Shown here: one piece after another, positions 44,285 through 53,633 of the stretch
Layout of the letters: each line of letters starts with the position of its first letter
How positions within the stretch are numbered: the first letter of the stretch is position 1
NCBI GenBank assembly: GCA_944325145.1
Contig: CALYDL010000001.1
Location: 1 to 64,000 of the forward strand
Source of the DNA: Candidatus Gastranaerophilales bacterium
GTDB lineage: Bacteria; Cyanobacteriota; Vampirovibrionia; Gastranaerophilales; Gastranaerophilaceae
Length of the DNA: 64,000 bases
Reading direction: 5' to 3'
The notes under the pieces: generated by a model
What the model was told of the DNA's origin: nothing
Seen by the model: the letters and a program-made list of their open reading frames with translations, nothing else
Database searches by the model: none
Program-made: the position numbers and the translations under genes

Positions 44285-44881
44285 ATGGAATACACTAAGC
44301 CCTTACAAAAATTAATAGAATATTTTCAAAAACTTCCTTCAATCGGCCCAAAAACAGCGCAAAGGCTGGCTTTGCACATTTTAAAAATGGATAAATCAGA
44401 AGTTGAAAATTTTGCAAATGCCATGGTTGAAGCAAAAACCACAATTAAATATTGTTCAAATTGTTTTAATATTTCAAGTTCAGACCCTTGTGAAATTTGT
44501 TCTTCAATTTCAAGAAATAAAGAAACAATTTGTGTGGTTAGTGAAGCAAAAGATTTAATTGCAATTGAAAAAACCAATGAATATAACGGTTTATACCACG
44601 TTTTGCAAGGGCTTATTTCCCCAATAGATGGTATTGGGCCGGAAGATATCAAAGTTAAAGAACTTTTAAATAGGGTGCATAAAGAAAACATTAAAGAAAT
44701 CATTTTAGCCCTTAACCCTTCTGTTGAAGGTGAAGCAACAGCCCTTTATTTATCAAAACTTTTAAAACCGTTTGGAATTAAAGTTTCAAGAATAGCTTAT
44801 GGCATTCCATTGGGTTCTGAGCTTGAATATACAGACGAACTAACCCTTATAAGGGCATTAGAATCAAGGTTAGAAATGTAA
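44285..44881 (+). CDS. Recombination protein RecR
   Basis: Acts with RecO and RecF in loading RecA at gaps. It is 198 residues, with a helix-hairpin-helix start (LPSIGPKTAQRLALHIL), a four-cysteine zinc finger (CSNCFNISSSDPCEIC near residue 57) and a Toprim domain (CVVSEAKDLIAIE, ILALNPSVEGEATALYL). recO is also present, at 60298-61071. Confidence 0.97.
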   Translation: MEYTKPLQKLIEYFQKLPSIGPKTAQRLALHILKMDKSEVENFANAMVEAKTTIKYCSNCFNISSSDPCEICSSISRNKETICVVSEAKDLIAIEKTNEYNGLYHVLQGLISPIDGIGPEDIKVKELLNRVHKENIKEIILALNPSVEGEATALYLSKLLKPFGIKVSRIAYGIPLGSELEYTDELTLIRALESRLEM

Positions 44882-44883
44882 TT

Positions 44884-45138
44884 TTAAGCCATTACATCAA
44901 GTTTATTTCTTTTGCTTTTATTTTTTAGAGCTTTTGCTTGAGCCCTTGAAACTTTAGCTTGAGTTTCCGCTCTTAATTTTTCAGCTTCAATTTGGGCTTC
45001 TTTTCTTGCTATGGAGTTAAAATCGCCGCCTGAATTAATTAAGCTTTGTTGAGCTTGGCTTGCTCTAATTGCAGCCATTTCAGCTTGGTTTGCTCTCATA
45101 ATTGCAGATTGAGCGGCAAGTGAAGCAGCGATAGACAT
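44884..45138 (-). CDS. Small alanine-rich helical protein (84 residues)
   Basis: Unknown family. It begins MSIAASLAAQSAIMRANQAE and is one long amphipathic helix rich in A, Q, R and K, with a basic C-terminus (KNKSKRNKLDVMA). ATG 45138 has GGAGG 7 bases upstream, which decides the start over an in-frame ATG at 45177. It is convergent with recR (2-base gap). A copy of the ATTAAAAAATGT motif lies 78 bases upstream. Confidence 0.7.
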   Translation of the reverse strand: MSIAASLAAQSAIMRANQAEMAAIRASQAQQSLINSGGDFNSIARKEAQIEAEKLRAETQAKVSRAQAKALKNKSKRNKLDVMA

Positions 45139-45215
45139 TGAAAACCTCCAAATTTTGTCGACATTACTATAAAACAAGTAAAAAATAAAAATTGCTAAGA
45201 TAATTTTACAAAACC

Positions 45216-45227
45216 ATTAAAAAATGT
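45216..45227. promoter_or_regulatory. ATTAAAAAATGT motif copy
   Basis: Identical over 12 bases to the copy at 12858-12869. It lies in the 191-base gap between the divergent small helical gene (start 45138) and nifJ (start 45330). A TAGAAT at 45296-45301 is a possible -10 for nifJ. Confidence 0.35.
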
Positions 45228-45329
45228 GCAAGAAATTTAATTATAAACTTGTAATCAGACTGTTTTTTAATTACATTATTATATTATTGATAGCATAGAA
45301 TAGTGTAATTTGAATGGAGGTCATTAAAT

Positions 45330-48300
45330 ATGCAAAAAACTATCACTGTTGACGGTAATTATGCCGCAGCGCATGTGGCATATGCCTTAAGTGAAGTGTC
45401 TGCCATTTATCCTATTACACCATCTTCAACGATGGGCGAATGGGTTGATGAGTGGGCATCACAAGGAAAGAAAAATATTTGGGGCAAAGAGGTAAAAGTT
45501 GCCGAAATGCAATCTGAAGCAGGTGCAGCAGGTGCTGTTCATGGTTCTTTGGCTGCAGGTGCCCTAACTTCTACATATACAGCATCACAAGGCTTATTGT
45601 TAATGATTCCCGTAATGCACAAAGCAGCAGGCGAAATGCTTCCGCACGTTATTCACGTTTCAGCTCGTGCATTAGCTGCTCAATCATTAGCAATTTTTGG
45701 TGACCACACAGACGTTATGGGTTGCCGTAACACAGGTTATGCAATGTTAGCTGCTAATTCAGTTCAAGAAGAAATGGATATGGCACTTGTTGCTCACCTT
45801 TCAACTTACAAAGCAAAAGTTCCTTTCCTTCAATTCTTTGATGGCTTCAGAACATCTCATGAAGTTCATAAAATTGAAGAAATTTCTTATGAAGATATTG
45901 CAAGCTTAGTTGAACCAAAATACATTGAAGAATTCAGACAAAGAGCAATGAGACCTGAAGCTCCTATTTGTAAAGTTGGTGCTCAAAACACAGACGTTTA
46001 CTTCCAAGGAAGAGAAACAGTTAACAAATACTATGAAATGGTTCCTGACATTGTTCAAGAATATATGGATAAAGTTGCAAAAGTTACAGGCAGACAATAT
46101 CACCCGTTTGATTACGTTGGTACACCTGATGCAACAGATATCATAGTTGCAATTGGTTCATCTTGCGAAACAATTGAAGAAACAATTGAATACTTAAATG
46201 AAACAAGAGGCACAAAATACGGTTTAGTTAAAGTCAGATTGTATAGACCTTTTGATGTTAAACGCTTCAATGCAGCATTACCAAAAACAACAAAACGTAT
46301 TGCTGTTTTAGACAGAACAAAAGAACCCGGTTCAATCGGCGAACCTTTATACTTAGACGTTGTTGCAGCATTAGACAATAAAGACGTTAGAGTAATTGGC
46401 GGCAGATATGGTTTAAGCTCAAAAGAATTTACACCTTCAATGGTTCTTGCAATTTACAAACACCTTGAAAATAATGGTTTCCACGGCTTTACCGTTGGTA
46501 TTGAAGATGACGTTACAAACAAATCTTTAAAAATTGAAGAACACATTGTAACAGAACCAAAAGGCACAACAAACTGCATGTTCTGGGGCTTAGGTTCAGA
46601 CGGTACGGTTGGTGCAAATAAAAACTCAATTAAAATTATCGGTCAATATACAAACAAAGATGCTCAAGCATACTTTGCATATGATTCTAAAAAATCATTC
46701 GGTGTTACCGTTTCACACTTAAGATTTGGCGATAAACAAATTAAATCAACATACCTTATCACAGCTCCCGATTTTGTTTCATGCTCTGCTCATGCATACA
46801 TCGGAAGATATGATTTATTAAAAGGTATTAAAGAAGGCGGCACATTCTTATTAAATAGCCCCTATTCAAAAGAAGAAGCATTTGCTCACTTAACACGCGA
46901 TATGCAAAAAACAATTATAGATAAGAAAATTAAATTCTATAATGTTGATGCTGAAAAATTAATCGAACAACAACCGGGGTTAAGAGGCAAAGGTGCAAAC
47001 ACAGTTATGATGGTTGCATACTTCAAAGTTTCAGGCATCATTCCTTTTGAACAAGCGTTAGAGGGCATGAGAGAAATGACAAAGAAAACCTTTAAGAAAA
47101 AAGGTGATGACGTTGTTAATATGAACTTAGCCTTAATTGATGCTGCAGTTAACGCAACAGAAGAAGTTGCTGTTCCTGCAAGCTTAGATGGTGTTTGTGC
47201 TGCGGATGAAATCAAATTAATTCCTGATAACGCAGATGAATTTGCTAAGAAAATTATTGAACCATCTATGAGACAAAAAGGTGACGACATTCCTGTTTCT
47301 GCTATGAGCGTAGATGGCGTTATCCCAACAGGCACAGCTTGCTTAGAAAAAAGAGGTATTGCACCGAGAGTTCCAAAATGGAATCCTGAAAATTGTATTC
47401 AATGCGGCATTTGTGCATCAGCTTGCCCGCATGCAGCAATCAGAACAAAACTTGCAACACCTGAAAGCTTAAAAGATGCTCCTGAATCATTCAAAACAAT
47501 TAATGCAAGACCGGGAGACGGCGAACAATTCAAAGTTCAAGTTTATTGCAAAGATTGTACAGGTTGCGGCGTTTGTGTAGATCAATGTCCTGCAAACAAA
47601 AACCCTGACAAAAAAGCTTTAACATGGTCAACAATTGAAAAAGAAGAAGCAGCTTGTGAAGTTGTAAATGAAAAATTCTTCGATTCATTGCCTGATAACG
47701 TTATGGGCAAAAACACAACCAAAACAATCAAAGGTGCAATGTTAAGAAAACCGTTGTTTGAATTCTCAGGTGCATGTGCCGGCTGCGGTGAAACACCTTA
47801 CGTTAAACTTGTTTCACAATTATTCGGTGAAAATGCAATTGTAGCTAACGCAACAGGTTGTTCATCAATTTATTCGGGTACATTCCCAACAATTCCATAC
47901 ACAAAAACAAAAGAAGGCAGAGGCCCCGCTTGGGCAAATTCACTTTTTGAAGATAACGCTGAATTTGGTTTTGGTATGAGATTAGCGGTTGATCAAAACA
48001 GAGATACATTAAAATTATATGTTGAAAAAGTTTTGAACAACGAAAAAACACCTGCCGACTTAAAAGAAGCACTTGAAGCTGCTATGAGCCACTTTGACAA
48101 TTCAAAAACAGATGAAGCAATTAAAGCTCAAGACAATGCTAAAAAAGTTATTGCAAAATATGCAGACTGCGGATGCCCTGATTTAGCAAAAGTTAGAGAA
48201 CTTCAAGATTACTTCACAGATAAATCCGTTTGGATTATTGGTGGTGACGGCTGGGCAAACGACATCGGCTACGGCGGTATCGACCACGTTTTAGCACAAA

Positions 48301-48860
48301 ACAAAAACGTAAACATTTTGGTTCTTGATACTGAAGTATATTCAAATACAGGCGGTCAAGCTTCAAAATCAACACCAACAGGTGCCGTTGCCAAATTTGC
48401 AACAGGCGGCAAAAAGACATATAAGAAAAATATGGGCTTAATGAGCATGAGCTATGGCTATGTTTATGTTGCATCTGTTGCTTTGGGTGCTGATAGAATG
48501 CAAACCTTAAAAGCATTCCAAGAAGCTGAAAGCTATGATGGTCCTTCAATCATCTTTGCTTACGCTCCTTGTATCGCTCACGGTATTGATATGTCAAAAA
48601 CTCAAACAGAACAAAAACGTGCAGTTGAAGCAGGTTATTACCCATTGTACAGATACAACCCTGCAAACCCTGAAGCGCCATTTACTTGGGATGCTAAAGA
48701 CCCCAAAGAAAGCTATATGGACTTCATTAAATCTGAAGGACGTTATAAATCACTTACAAAAACCAATCCTGAAGCTGCAGAAGAACTCTACAAACAAGCA
48801 GAAGCTGATGCAGCAAAAAGAATGGCTGTATTCAAAGCAGTTGGTGAATTGGTTAAATAA
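45330..48860 (+). CDS. Pyruvate:ferredoxin (flavodoxin) oxidoreductase
   Basis: A single-chain PFOR of 1176 residues. It converts pyruvate and CoA to acetyl-CoA, CO2 and reduced ferredoxin. The N-terminal part is typical (HVAYALSEVSAIYPITPSSTMGEW). Two 4Fe-4S clusters sit in CIQCGICASACPHA and CKDCTGCGVCVDQCPAN. The thiamine-diphosphate domain has CAGCGETPY and GGDGWANDIGYGGIDHV. Codon choice favours C-ending codons more than neighbours, which suggests high expression. A GGAGG site lies 9 bases upstream. It indicates anaerobic pyruvate metabolism. Confidence 0.98.
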   Translation: MQKTITVDGNYAAAHVAYALSEVSAIYPITPSSTMGEWVDEWASQGKKNIWGKEVKVAEMQSEAGAAGAVHGSLAAGALTSTYTASQGLLLMIPVMHKAAGEMLPHVIHVSARALAAQSLAIFGDHTDVMGCRNTGYAMLAANSVQEEMDMALVAHLSTYKAKVPFLQFFDGFRTSHEVHKIEEISYEDIASLVEPKYIEEFRQRAMRPEAPICKVGAQNTDVYFQGRETVNKYYEMVPDIVQEYMDKVAKVTGRQYHPFDYVGTPDATDIIVAIGSSCETIEETIEYLNETRGTKYGLVKVRLYRPFDVKRFNAALPKTTKRIAVLDRTKEPGSIGEPLYLDVVAALDNKDVRVIGGRYGLSSKEFTPSMVLAIYKHLENNGFHGFTVGIEDDVTNKSLKIEEHIVTEPKGTTNCMFWGLGSDGTVGANKNSIKIIGQYTNKDAQAYFAYDSKKSFGVTVSHLRFGDKQIKSTYLITAPDFVSCSAHAYIGRYDLLKGIKEGGTFLLNSPYSKEEAFAHLTRDMQKTIIDKKIKFYNVDAEKLIEQQPGLRGKGANTVMMVAYFKVSGIIPFEQALEGMREMTKKTFKKKGDDVVNMNLALIDAAVNATEEVAVPASLDGVCAADEIKLIPDNADEFAKKIIEPSMRQKGDDIPVSAMSVDGVIPTGTACLEKRGIAPRVPKWNPENCIQCGICASACPHAAIRTKLATPESLKDAPESFKTINARPGDGEQFKVQVYCKDCTGCGVCVDQCPANKNPDKKALTWSTIEKEEAACEVVNEKFFDSLPDNVMGKNTTKTIKGAMLRKPLFEFSGACAGCGETPYVKLVSQLFGENAIVANATGCSSIYSGTFPTIPYTKTKEGRGPAWANSLFEDNAEFGFGMRLAVDQNRDTLKLYVEKVLNNEKTPADLKEALEAAMSHFDNSKTDEAIKAQDNAKKVIAKYADCGCPDLAKVRELQDYFTDKSVWIIGGDGWANDIGYGGIDHVLAQNKNVNILVLDTEVYSNTGGQASKSTPTGAVAKFATGGKKTYKKNMGLMSMSYGYVYVASVALGADRMQTLKAFQEAESYDGPSIIFAYAPCIAHGIDMSKTQTEQKRAVEAGYYPLYRYNPANPEAPFTWDAKDPKESYMDFIKSEGRYKSLTKTNPEAAEELYKQAEADAAKRMAVFKAVGELVK

Positions 48861-48879
48861 GAAACGGGCTTTCAATAAT

Positions 48880-48915
48880 AAAACGGGTGGTATAAAAGCC
48901 ACCCGTTTTTTATTT
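48880..48915. terminator. Intrinsic terminator after nifJ, overlapping the tadA end
   Basis: A perfect 11-base stem (48880-48890 and 48899-48909, core ACGGGTGG) with an 8-base loop and a T-tract. The tract lies over the last codons of tadA, so it can also act on the minus strand. Confidence 0.88.
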
Positions 48916-49350
48916 TCTTAAATTTTTAAAATAATCATCTAAAAGCTTATCGCCAAAATCTTCCATAATGCCGCCATAAACTTTTATTTTGTGGTTTGAA
49001 ATATCAGATAAATTAATTTTAGAGCCTATTGCACCATATTTTATATCATATGATGAAAAATAAACGGCATTAATTCTTGAATTTAAAATTGCCCAAGCGC
49101 ACATCGGGCATGGTTCAAGCGTTACATATAAATTACACCCTAAAAGCCGCCAAGAATTAAGCTTATTGGAAGCTATTTTAATTGCAAGAATTTCAGCGTG
49201 CGCCGTTGGGTCATTATTTAATTCTTTTTCATTATGAGCCCTTGCAATAATTTCGCCATTAAGTTCAATAATGCAGCCAACAGGAATATCAGACTTTGAT
49301 TTTTTAGCCTCAATAAAAGCTTCTTCCATAAAATTAAACGGCTTCATCAT
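48910..49350 (-). CDS. tRNA-specific adenosine deaminase TadA
   Basis: Makes inosine at position 34 of tRNA-Arg. It is 146 residues. The zinc and catalytic residues are His51 and Glu53 (HAE) and Cys81/Cys84 (PCPMC). It is the last gene of the yidC-ribH-two-component run and overlaps the histidine kinase gene by 17 bases. No ribosome site of its own is evident. Confidence 0.95.
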   Translation of the reverse strand: MMKPFNFMEEAFIEAKKSKSDIPVGCIIELNGEIIARAHNEKELNNDPTAHAEILAIKIASNKLNSWRLLGCNLYVTLEPCPMCAWAILNSRINAVYFSSYDIKYGAIGSKINLSDISNHKIKVYGGIMEDFGDKLLDDYFKNLRK

Positions 49351-50998
49351 ATTCCTTATTCATAAAATCTAAAATAACAGAAAATCTTTCATCTTTATTT
49401 TCAATATTAACTTTTATATTCATGGCATTACATAGCCCTTTAACAATATAAAGGCCAAGGCCTGTTCCTCTTGTTGTTCTTGTTAAATCAGAATCAAGGC
49501 GAATAAATTTATCATAAAGTTTTTCTAAAATTTCAGGGGGAATATTTTCCGATTTATTTGTAATTCTTAATTGAACACCGACATCTGTATTTTTAATTGA
49601 AATTTTAATTGGGGTTTCATCAAGATTATATTTAACAGCATTATCGCAAAGGTTAATTATAATTTGAATTAACCTGTCATAATCAGCATAAACTTGGTTT
49701 AATTTTTCATCTTGTTCAATTTCAAATTTAACATTTTTTGTATTTGAATATTCGACACAAAGTTCCAAAACCTTTGGCAATTCTATTAATTGAGGGTTAA
49801 TTGAAAGATGAAAGCTTTCAATATCAGGAATTGTTAAAAGGTCATCCACCATTCTTGATAGCCTTTGAGCCTGCTGTTTTATAATATGCAGCGATTTCAT
49901 CTTCATATCTTCATCAATTACAATATCTTGCCTCATAAGGCGGCTTGAATAGCCGATTATACTTGTCAGAGGGGTTCTAAACTCATGGGAAATTGCACTA
50001 ACTAAAGAATCCCTATATTCATTTAACCTTTTTAATTCAAGGTTTTTTTCAGATATTTCGGAATAAGTTTGAGAAACTTTTTGTGTCATATAGTTAAATT
50101 CTTTTTCCAAAAAAACAATTTCATGGGGAGTAAAAATGCTTTTTAAAAGGCGAATTTTCCTGTCATAGCTTCCTTTTGAAATAGCAATAATGCCTTTAAA
50201 TAATTGCCTTATATTAATGTAAAGGTAATATGTATAAAGCCCCACTGTTAAAAATATGCAAAAAGCAGCAACAAGAAGGCTTAAAATAATTTTTTCCCTT
50301 GCTCTATCTATTGTGTTTTTTGTAACAGATGGGTTTGTCATAACAACAACAACCCAATTAGGCTCTTGCATTTGAAAATAAGCTAAAGGCTGGTTTTTAA
50401 TTTTAGAAAATAAAACCCCTTCATCCAGTTTTCTATTTTTAGGCAACGCCCTCATAACTTCTTCAAGCGCTTTTTTATCTTGGCTGTTTGCAGCCACAAG
50501 TGCCATTTCATCATCAAAAACAAAAATAGTTTGAAGCATATTATTGGCTCTTTCGCCAATTAATTTTTCTAAGCCCTTAAAAGAAAGCTCGCCTGATAAA
50601 AAGCGGTTGCCTTCTATTTTTGCAAACAATAAAACAGATTTTGAATTTGGATTAAATTCATATTTATTGTATTCAGGATTATTAAGCCTTACAATTTTTA
50701 AATTCTTATATTTATCAGATTTCTTTTCAATTTCATTTAAATATTTATTGGTTAAGGTTTTAGAAGGAATTTCATGAACGGCTGATGCAATATAGCCAAA
50801 TTCATTATCTGAAGCTTTAATAAAACTTGAAATAGTATCTGCTATATAGCTTGAAATTTGGGTTACACCATAGTTTAATTCACGGCGAACCGATTGTTGA
50901 GAAACATTTGAAATAATAAGGCCGATTGTAACAAAAGGAACAATAACCGCAAATAAAATAACAATTAAAATTTGCTGAACAATTCTAAGCCTTTTCAA
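49334..50998 (-). CDS. Membrane sensor histidine kinase
   Basis: A 554-residue two-component kinase. TM1 is at about 9-30, an extracytoplasmic sensor region at 31-236 and TM2 at about 237-260. A HAMP-like linker follows, then the phosphorylation motif SAISHEFRTPLTSI with His338. The ATPase domain has NLCDNAVKYN and GTGLGLYIVKG. The sensor region is double-Cache-like in size, but the ligand is unknown. It overlaps the response-regulator gene by 4 bases, so it is the cognate partner. Confidence 0.94.
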   Translation of the reverse strand: MKRLRIVQQILIVILFAVIVPFVTIGLIISNVSQQSVRRELNYGVTQISSYIADTISSFIKASDNEFGYIASAVHEIPSKTLTNKYLNEIEKKSDKYKNLKIVRLNNPEYNKYEFNPNSKSVLLFAKIEGNRFLSGELSFKGLEKLIGERANNMLQTIFVFDDEMALVAANSQDKKALEEVMRALPKNRKLDEGVLFSKIKNQPLAYFQMQEPNWVVVVMTNPSVTKNTIDRAREKIILSLLVAAFCIFLTVGLYTYYLYINIRQLFKGIIAISKGSYDRKIRLLKSIFTPHEIVFLEKEFNYMTQKVSQTYSEISEKNLELKRLNEYRDSLVSAISHEFRTPLTSIIGYSSRLMRQDIVIDEDMKMKSLHIIKQQAQRLSRMVDDLLTIPDIESFHLSINPQLIELPKVLELCVEYSNTKNVKFEIEQDEKLNQVYADYDRLIQIIINLCDNAVKYNLDETPIKISIKNTDVGVQLRITNKSENIPPEILEKLYDKFIRLDSDLTRTTRGTGLGLYIVKGLCNAMNIKVNIENKDERFSVILDFMNKEYDEAV

Positions 50999-51714
50999 TT
51001 TTCCTCTAAGCCCCCAAATGGTGTTAATTTATAGCCGACATTTGTCACTGTGTGCAAATATTTGGGGTTTCTTGAATCTTCTTCTATTTTTTGCCTTAAA
51101 CCGCCCACATGAACCCTTACCATTCGAACATCTTCATCAGAGCCATAGCCCCAAACTTCATCCAATAAAACAGCCAAAGAAACAGGCTTATTCAAATGCT
51201 GCATAAGACAATATAAAATTTCAAACTCAGTCGGTGTTAATTTAACTTTTTTACCTGCAACAATGGCTTCCAGAGAATCTGCTAAAATTTCAATGTCGCC
51301 TGCTCTTAAAATTTCTTTTTCTGTTTTTTGTTCAATTTTATTATCATTTCTTCTTAATAGCGCACGAATTCTAAGTAAAACTTCCTGAATTTCAAAGGGT
51401 TTTACAAGGTAATCATCCGCACCAACATCAAAACCTTCTGTTTTATCCTTAATTGAACCTTTGGCAGTTAGCATTAAAATAGGCACATCGGGTTTAACAA
51501 GCCTTATATTTTTGCAAACTTCATAGCCTGTCATTTTTGGCATCATTACATCTAAAATAATAAGGTCATAATTATTTTCTAACGCTTTTTTTAGCGCAAT
51601 TTCACCGTCTTGAGCAGAATCAACTATATAACCTGATGATTGAATATCAAAGACAAGTAAATCTCTAATTTGGTCATCATCATCTGCTATTAAAAGCCTT
51701 TTATTTGAGTTCAT
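50995..51714 (-). CDS. OmpR/PhoB-type response regulator
   Basis: A 239-residue regulator. The receiver domain has the acidic DDDD pocket at 11-14, phospho-acceptor Asp55 (LIILDVMMP) and the KPF switch lysine. It is followed by a winged-helix DNA-binding domain (LTPTEFEILYCLMQH, VRVHVGGLRQKIE). It precedes the kinase gene and overlaps the small membrane protein by 14 bases. Targets are unknown, but the operon context (yidC, NfeD-like) suggests an envelope signal. Confidence 0.95.
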   Translation of the reverse strand: MNSNKRLLIADDDDQIRDLLVFDIQSSGYIVDSAQDGEIALKKALENNYDLIILDVMMPKMTGYEVCKNIRLVKPDVPILMLTAKGSIKDKTEGFDVGADDYLVKPFEIQEVLLRIRALLRRNDNKIEQKTEKEILRAGDIEILADSLEAIVAGKKVKLTPTEFEILYCLMQHLNKPVSLAVLLDEVWGYGSDEDVRMVRVHVGGLRQKIEEDSRNPKYLHTVTNVGYKLTPFGGLEEN

Positions 51715-51946
51715 TGTCTGCCTCCTTATTTTTAAAATAGGGTTTCATTGCAAAATAAATAAATGGAATAAAAAAGAAAAAAGAGACCGCTTGAACAAAA
51801 ACAACATCAGGAAGCCTAAATGCAACCGCGGATGTCATCAAAAAAGAACCTGCAAGAACAATAGGCAATGTTCTTTTCCAAAATAAAAGCGAAAAAAGAA
51901 AAACAAAGCCTGCAATTGCCCAATATTGATATAATTCAAGAGCCAT
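51701..51946 (-). CDS. Small membrane protein, NfeD-like
   Basis: An 81-residue protein with three hydrophobic segments (about 8-22, 28-42 and 48-68), followed by a short charged tail. Size and topology resemble the membrane half of short NfeD proteins, but no soluble OB domain is present. ATG 51946 has GGGG 6 bases upstream. Coupled by overlap to the response regulator, it could be an accessory to the sensor system. That role is inference. Confidence 0.65.
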   Translation of the reverse strand: MALELYQYWAIAGFVFLFSLLFWKRTLPIVLAGSFLMTSAVAFRLPDVVFVQAVSFFFFIPFIYFAMKPYFKNKEADNELK

Positions 51947-51999
51947 AATCTTCCCCAAATATATATGCAAATTATAGCAGATAATTTTAATTAAATAAA

Positions 52000-52464
52000 T
52001 TATAATTCACTAATTAAATTAACAACTTCAATTGCAGATTTTGCAGCATCAAAACCTTTATTGCCAGCTTTTGTGCCTGCACGTTCAATTGCTTGTTCAA
52101 TATTATCTGTTGTTAAAACACCAAATATAACAGGAATTTCTTCTGATAATGAAACTGAAGCAATACCTTTTGAAAGTTCATTTGCAACAAAATCAAAATG
52201 CGGTGTTGAACCTTTTATAATAGCGCCCAGGGCAACTATTGCACCATATCCTTTTTTTGCCATTTTTTTGCACATTAAAGGAATTTCAAAGGCACCCGGC
52301 ACCCAAACAATATCAATGTTTTCTTCGCTTACCCCATGGCGAATAAAAGCATCCATTGCACCTTGAAGAAGTTTTGAGCCTATAAAATCATTAAATCTTG
52401 AAATTATTATGCAAAATTTATCTGTTGGTTTTGCAGTTAATTTGCCTTCATATACTTTTACCAT
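52000..52464 (-). CDS. 6,7-dimethyl-8-ribityllumazine synthase
   Basis: The penultimate step of riboflavin synthesis. It is 154 residues with family segments [32 protein letters not shown] (catalytic histidine region) and [11 protein letters not shown]. It follows yidC by 8 bases. No other riboflavin gene is in the window. Confidence 0.96.
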   Translation of the reverse strand: MVKVYEGKLTAKPTDKFCIIISRFNDFIGSKLLQGAMDAFIRHGVSEENIDIVWVPGAFEIPLMCKKMAKKGYGAIVALGAIIKGSTPHFDFVANELSKGIASVSLSEEIPVIFGVLTTDNIEQAIERAGTKAGNKGFDAAKSAIEVVNLISEL

Positions 52465-52472
52465 AATTCAAC

Positions 52473-53555
52473 CTATTTACTTTCTATGACTTTTGCGTCA
52501 ATTACAGCTTCTTTCGCTGAATTTGCTTTTTTATTTTCGTCTTCTTTTTCAAGTTGTTTGTTGATTATAACAGTTTGAACAATTTGGAAGATGTTTGATG
52601 TAACAAGATATAATAACACGCCTGCAGGAATTGGAACAAAAAGGAATGTAACTGTTATCATTACAGGCATGACAGTTGTCATGGATTTTTGAATGGCTGC
52701 CTGTTGGGGGTCTTGGTTTTGGGTTTTTGTTTGCGCCATCATAACTTTTTGCATTAAAACCATTGTTAAAACAAATAATACAAGCAAGAAAATTACATCA
52801 TAGTGAATAGTTTCAACAGCTTTAATTGTTGGAACTTGCGCCGTTAAAATGTCGCCTGTTCTATTAAACGTAACGTTTTCAGTTTCTCTTGTTTGAGCAT
52901 TTGAAACTTTAACTTCAACCTTTTGAATATTGTTCAAGGTTGCAAAATTTAAGTTTAAATTGTCCATTTGAAGCTTAAGATCAATGGGTTCCCCCGGGGT
53001 AATTTCGCCTTGAACGGTAACTGCTTTTTGCGGGTTTTGAATTTTAACGTCATCTAAAATTTTGCCGTCTTTTAAGAATACTTTTGCAACTTTGCCCGAT
53101 TGCAGCCTTACATATCTTTCAACTTGGAATTTGCCGTCGTTTGATAAGCCAGCATTGCTTCTGATTGTAGCATCTAACCTTTTTACAAAAAGAAAATCCG
53201 CATTGCCTGCTTGTTCAATGAAATATGGGCTCATTAAGGCAGAATATAAAAGAATAAATATTGGAAGTTGAATTAACATAGGCAAACACCCAGCCATCGG
53301 GTTTACCTTGTTTTCCTTCCAAAATTCCATCATTTTTTGTTGCATCATTTCAGGGTTAGATTTATATCTTTCCTGAATTAATTTAATTTTCGGCTGAACC
53401 ATTTGCATGGTTTTCATGGATTTTTGTTGTGAAACGTTAGCAGGCCAAAGAGCAAACCTTATAATTAAAGTTAATATTATAATTGCAACGCCCCAGTTGC
53501 CGACTAAATCAGCTAAAAGCTTTAAAAATTGTATTGTTAATGCTGTAAAATCCAT
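52473..53555 (-). CDS. Membrane insertase YidC with an extracytoplasmic insert
   Basis: A 360-residue insertase that helps Sec-dependent and independent membrane proteins fold. The core begins VGNWGVAIIILTLIIRFALWP, with the cytoplasmic coiled pair (QPKIKLIQERYK) and GCLPMLIQLPIFILLYSAL. About 110 beta-rich residues (about 130-245) are inserted on the outer side before the next helix (YDVIFLLVLFVLT), a position where I recall cyanobacterial YidC also carrying an insert. The large N-terminal domain of E. coli YidC is absent. It heads the operon running to tadA. Confidence 0.94.
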   Translation of the reverse strand: MDFTALTIQFLKLLADLVGNWGVAIIILTLIIRFALWPANVSQQKSMKTMQMVQPKIKLIQERYKSNPEMMQQKMMEFWKENKVNPMAGCLPMLIQLPIFILLYSALMSPYFIEQAGNADFLFVKRLDATIRSNAGLSNDGKFQVERYVRLQSGKVAKVFLKDGKILDDVKIQNPQKAVTVQGEITPGEPIDLKLQMDNLNLNFATLNNIQKVEVKVSNAQTRETENVTFNRTGDILTAQVPTIKAVETIHYDVIFLLVLFVLTMVLMQKVMMAQTKTQNQDPQQAAIQKSMTTVMPVMITVTFLFVPIPAGVLLYLVTSNIFQIVQTVIINKQLEKEDENKKANSAKEAVIDAKVIESK

Positions 53556-53633
53556 ATTTTCTATATTTCTCCATTTTAAATAATTTTAATCGTTACTGTT
53601 GATTTTATTATAAACATGATAATATTTACAATT

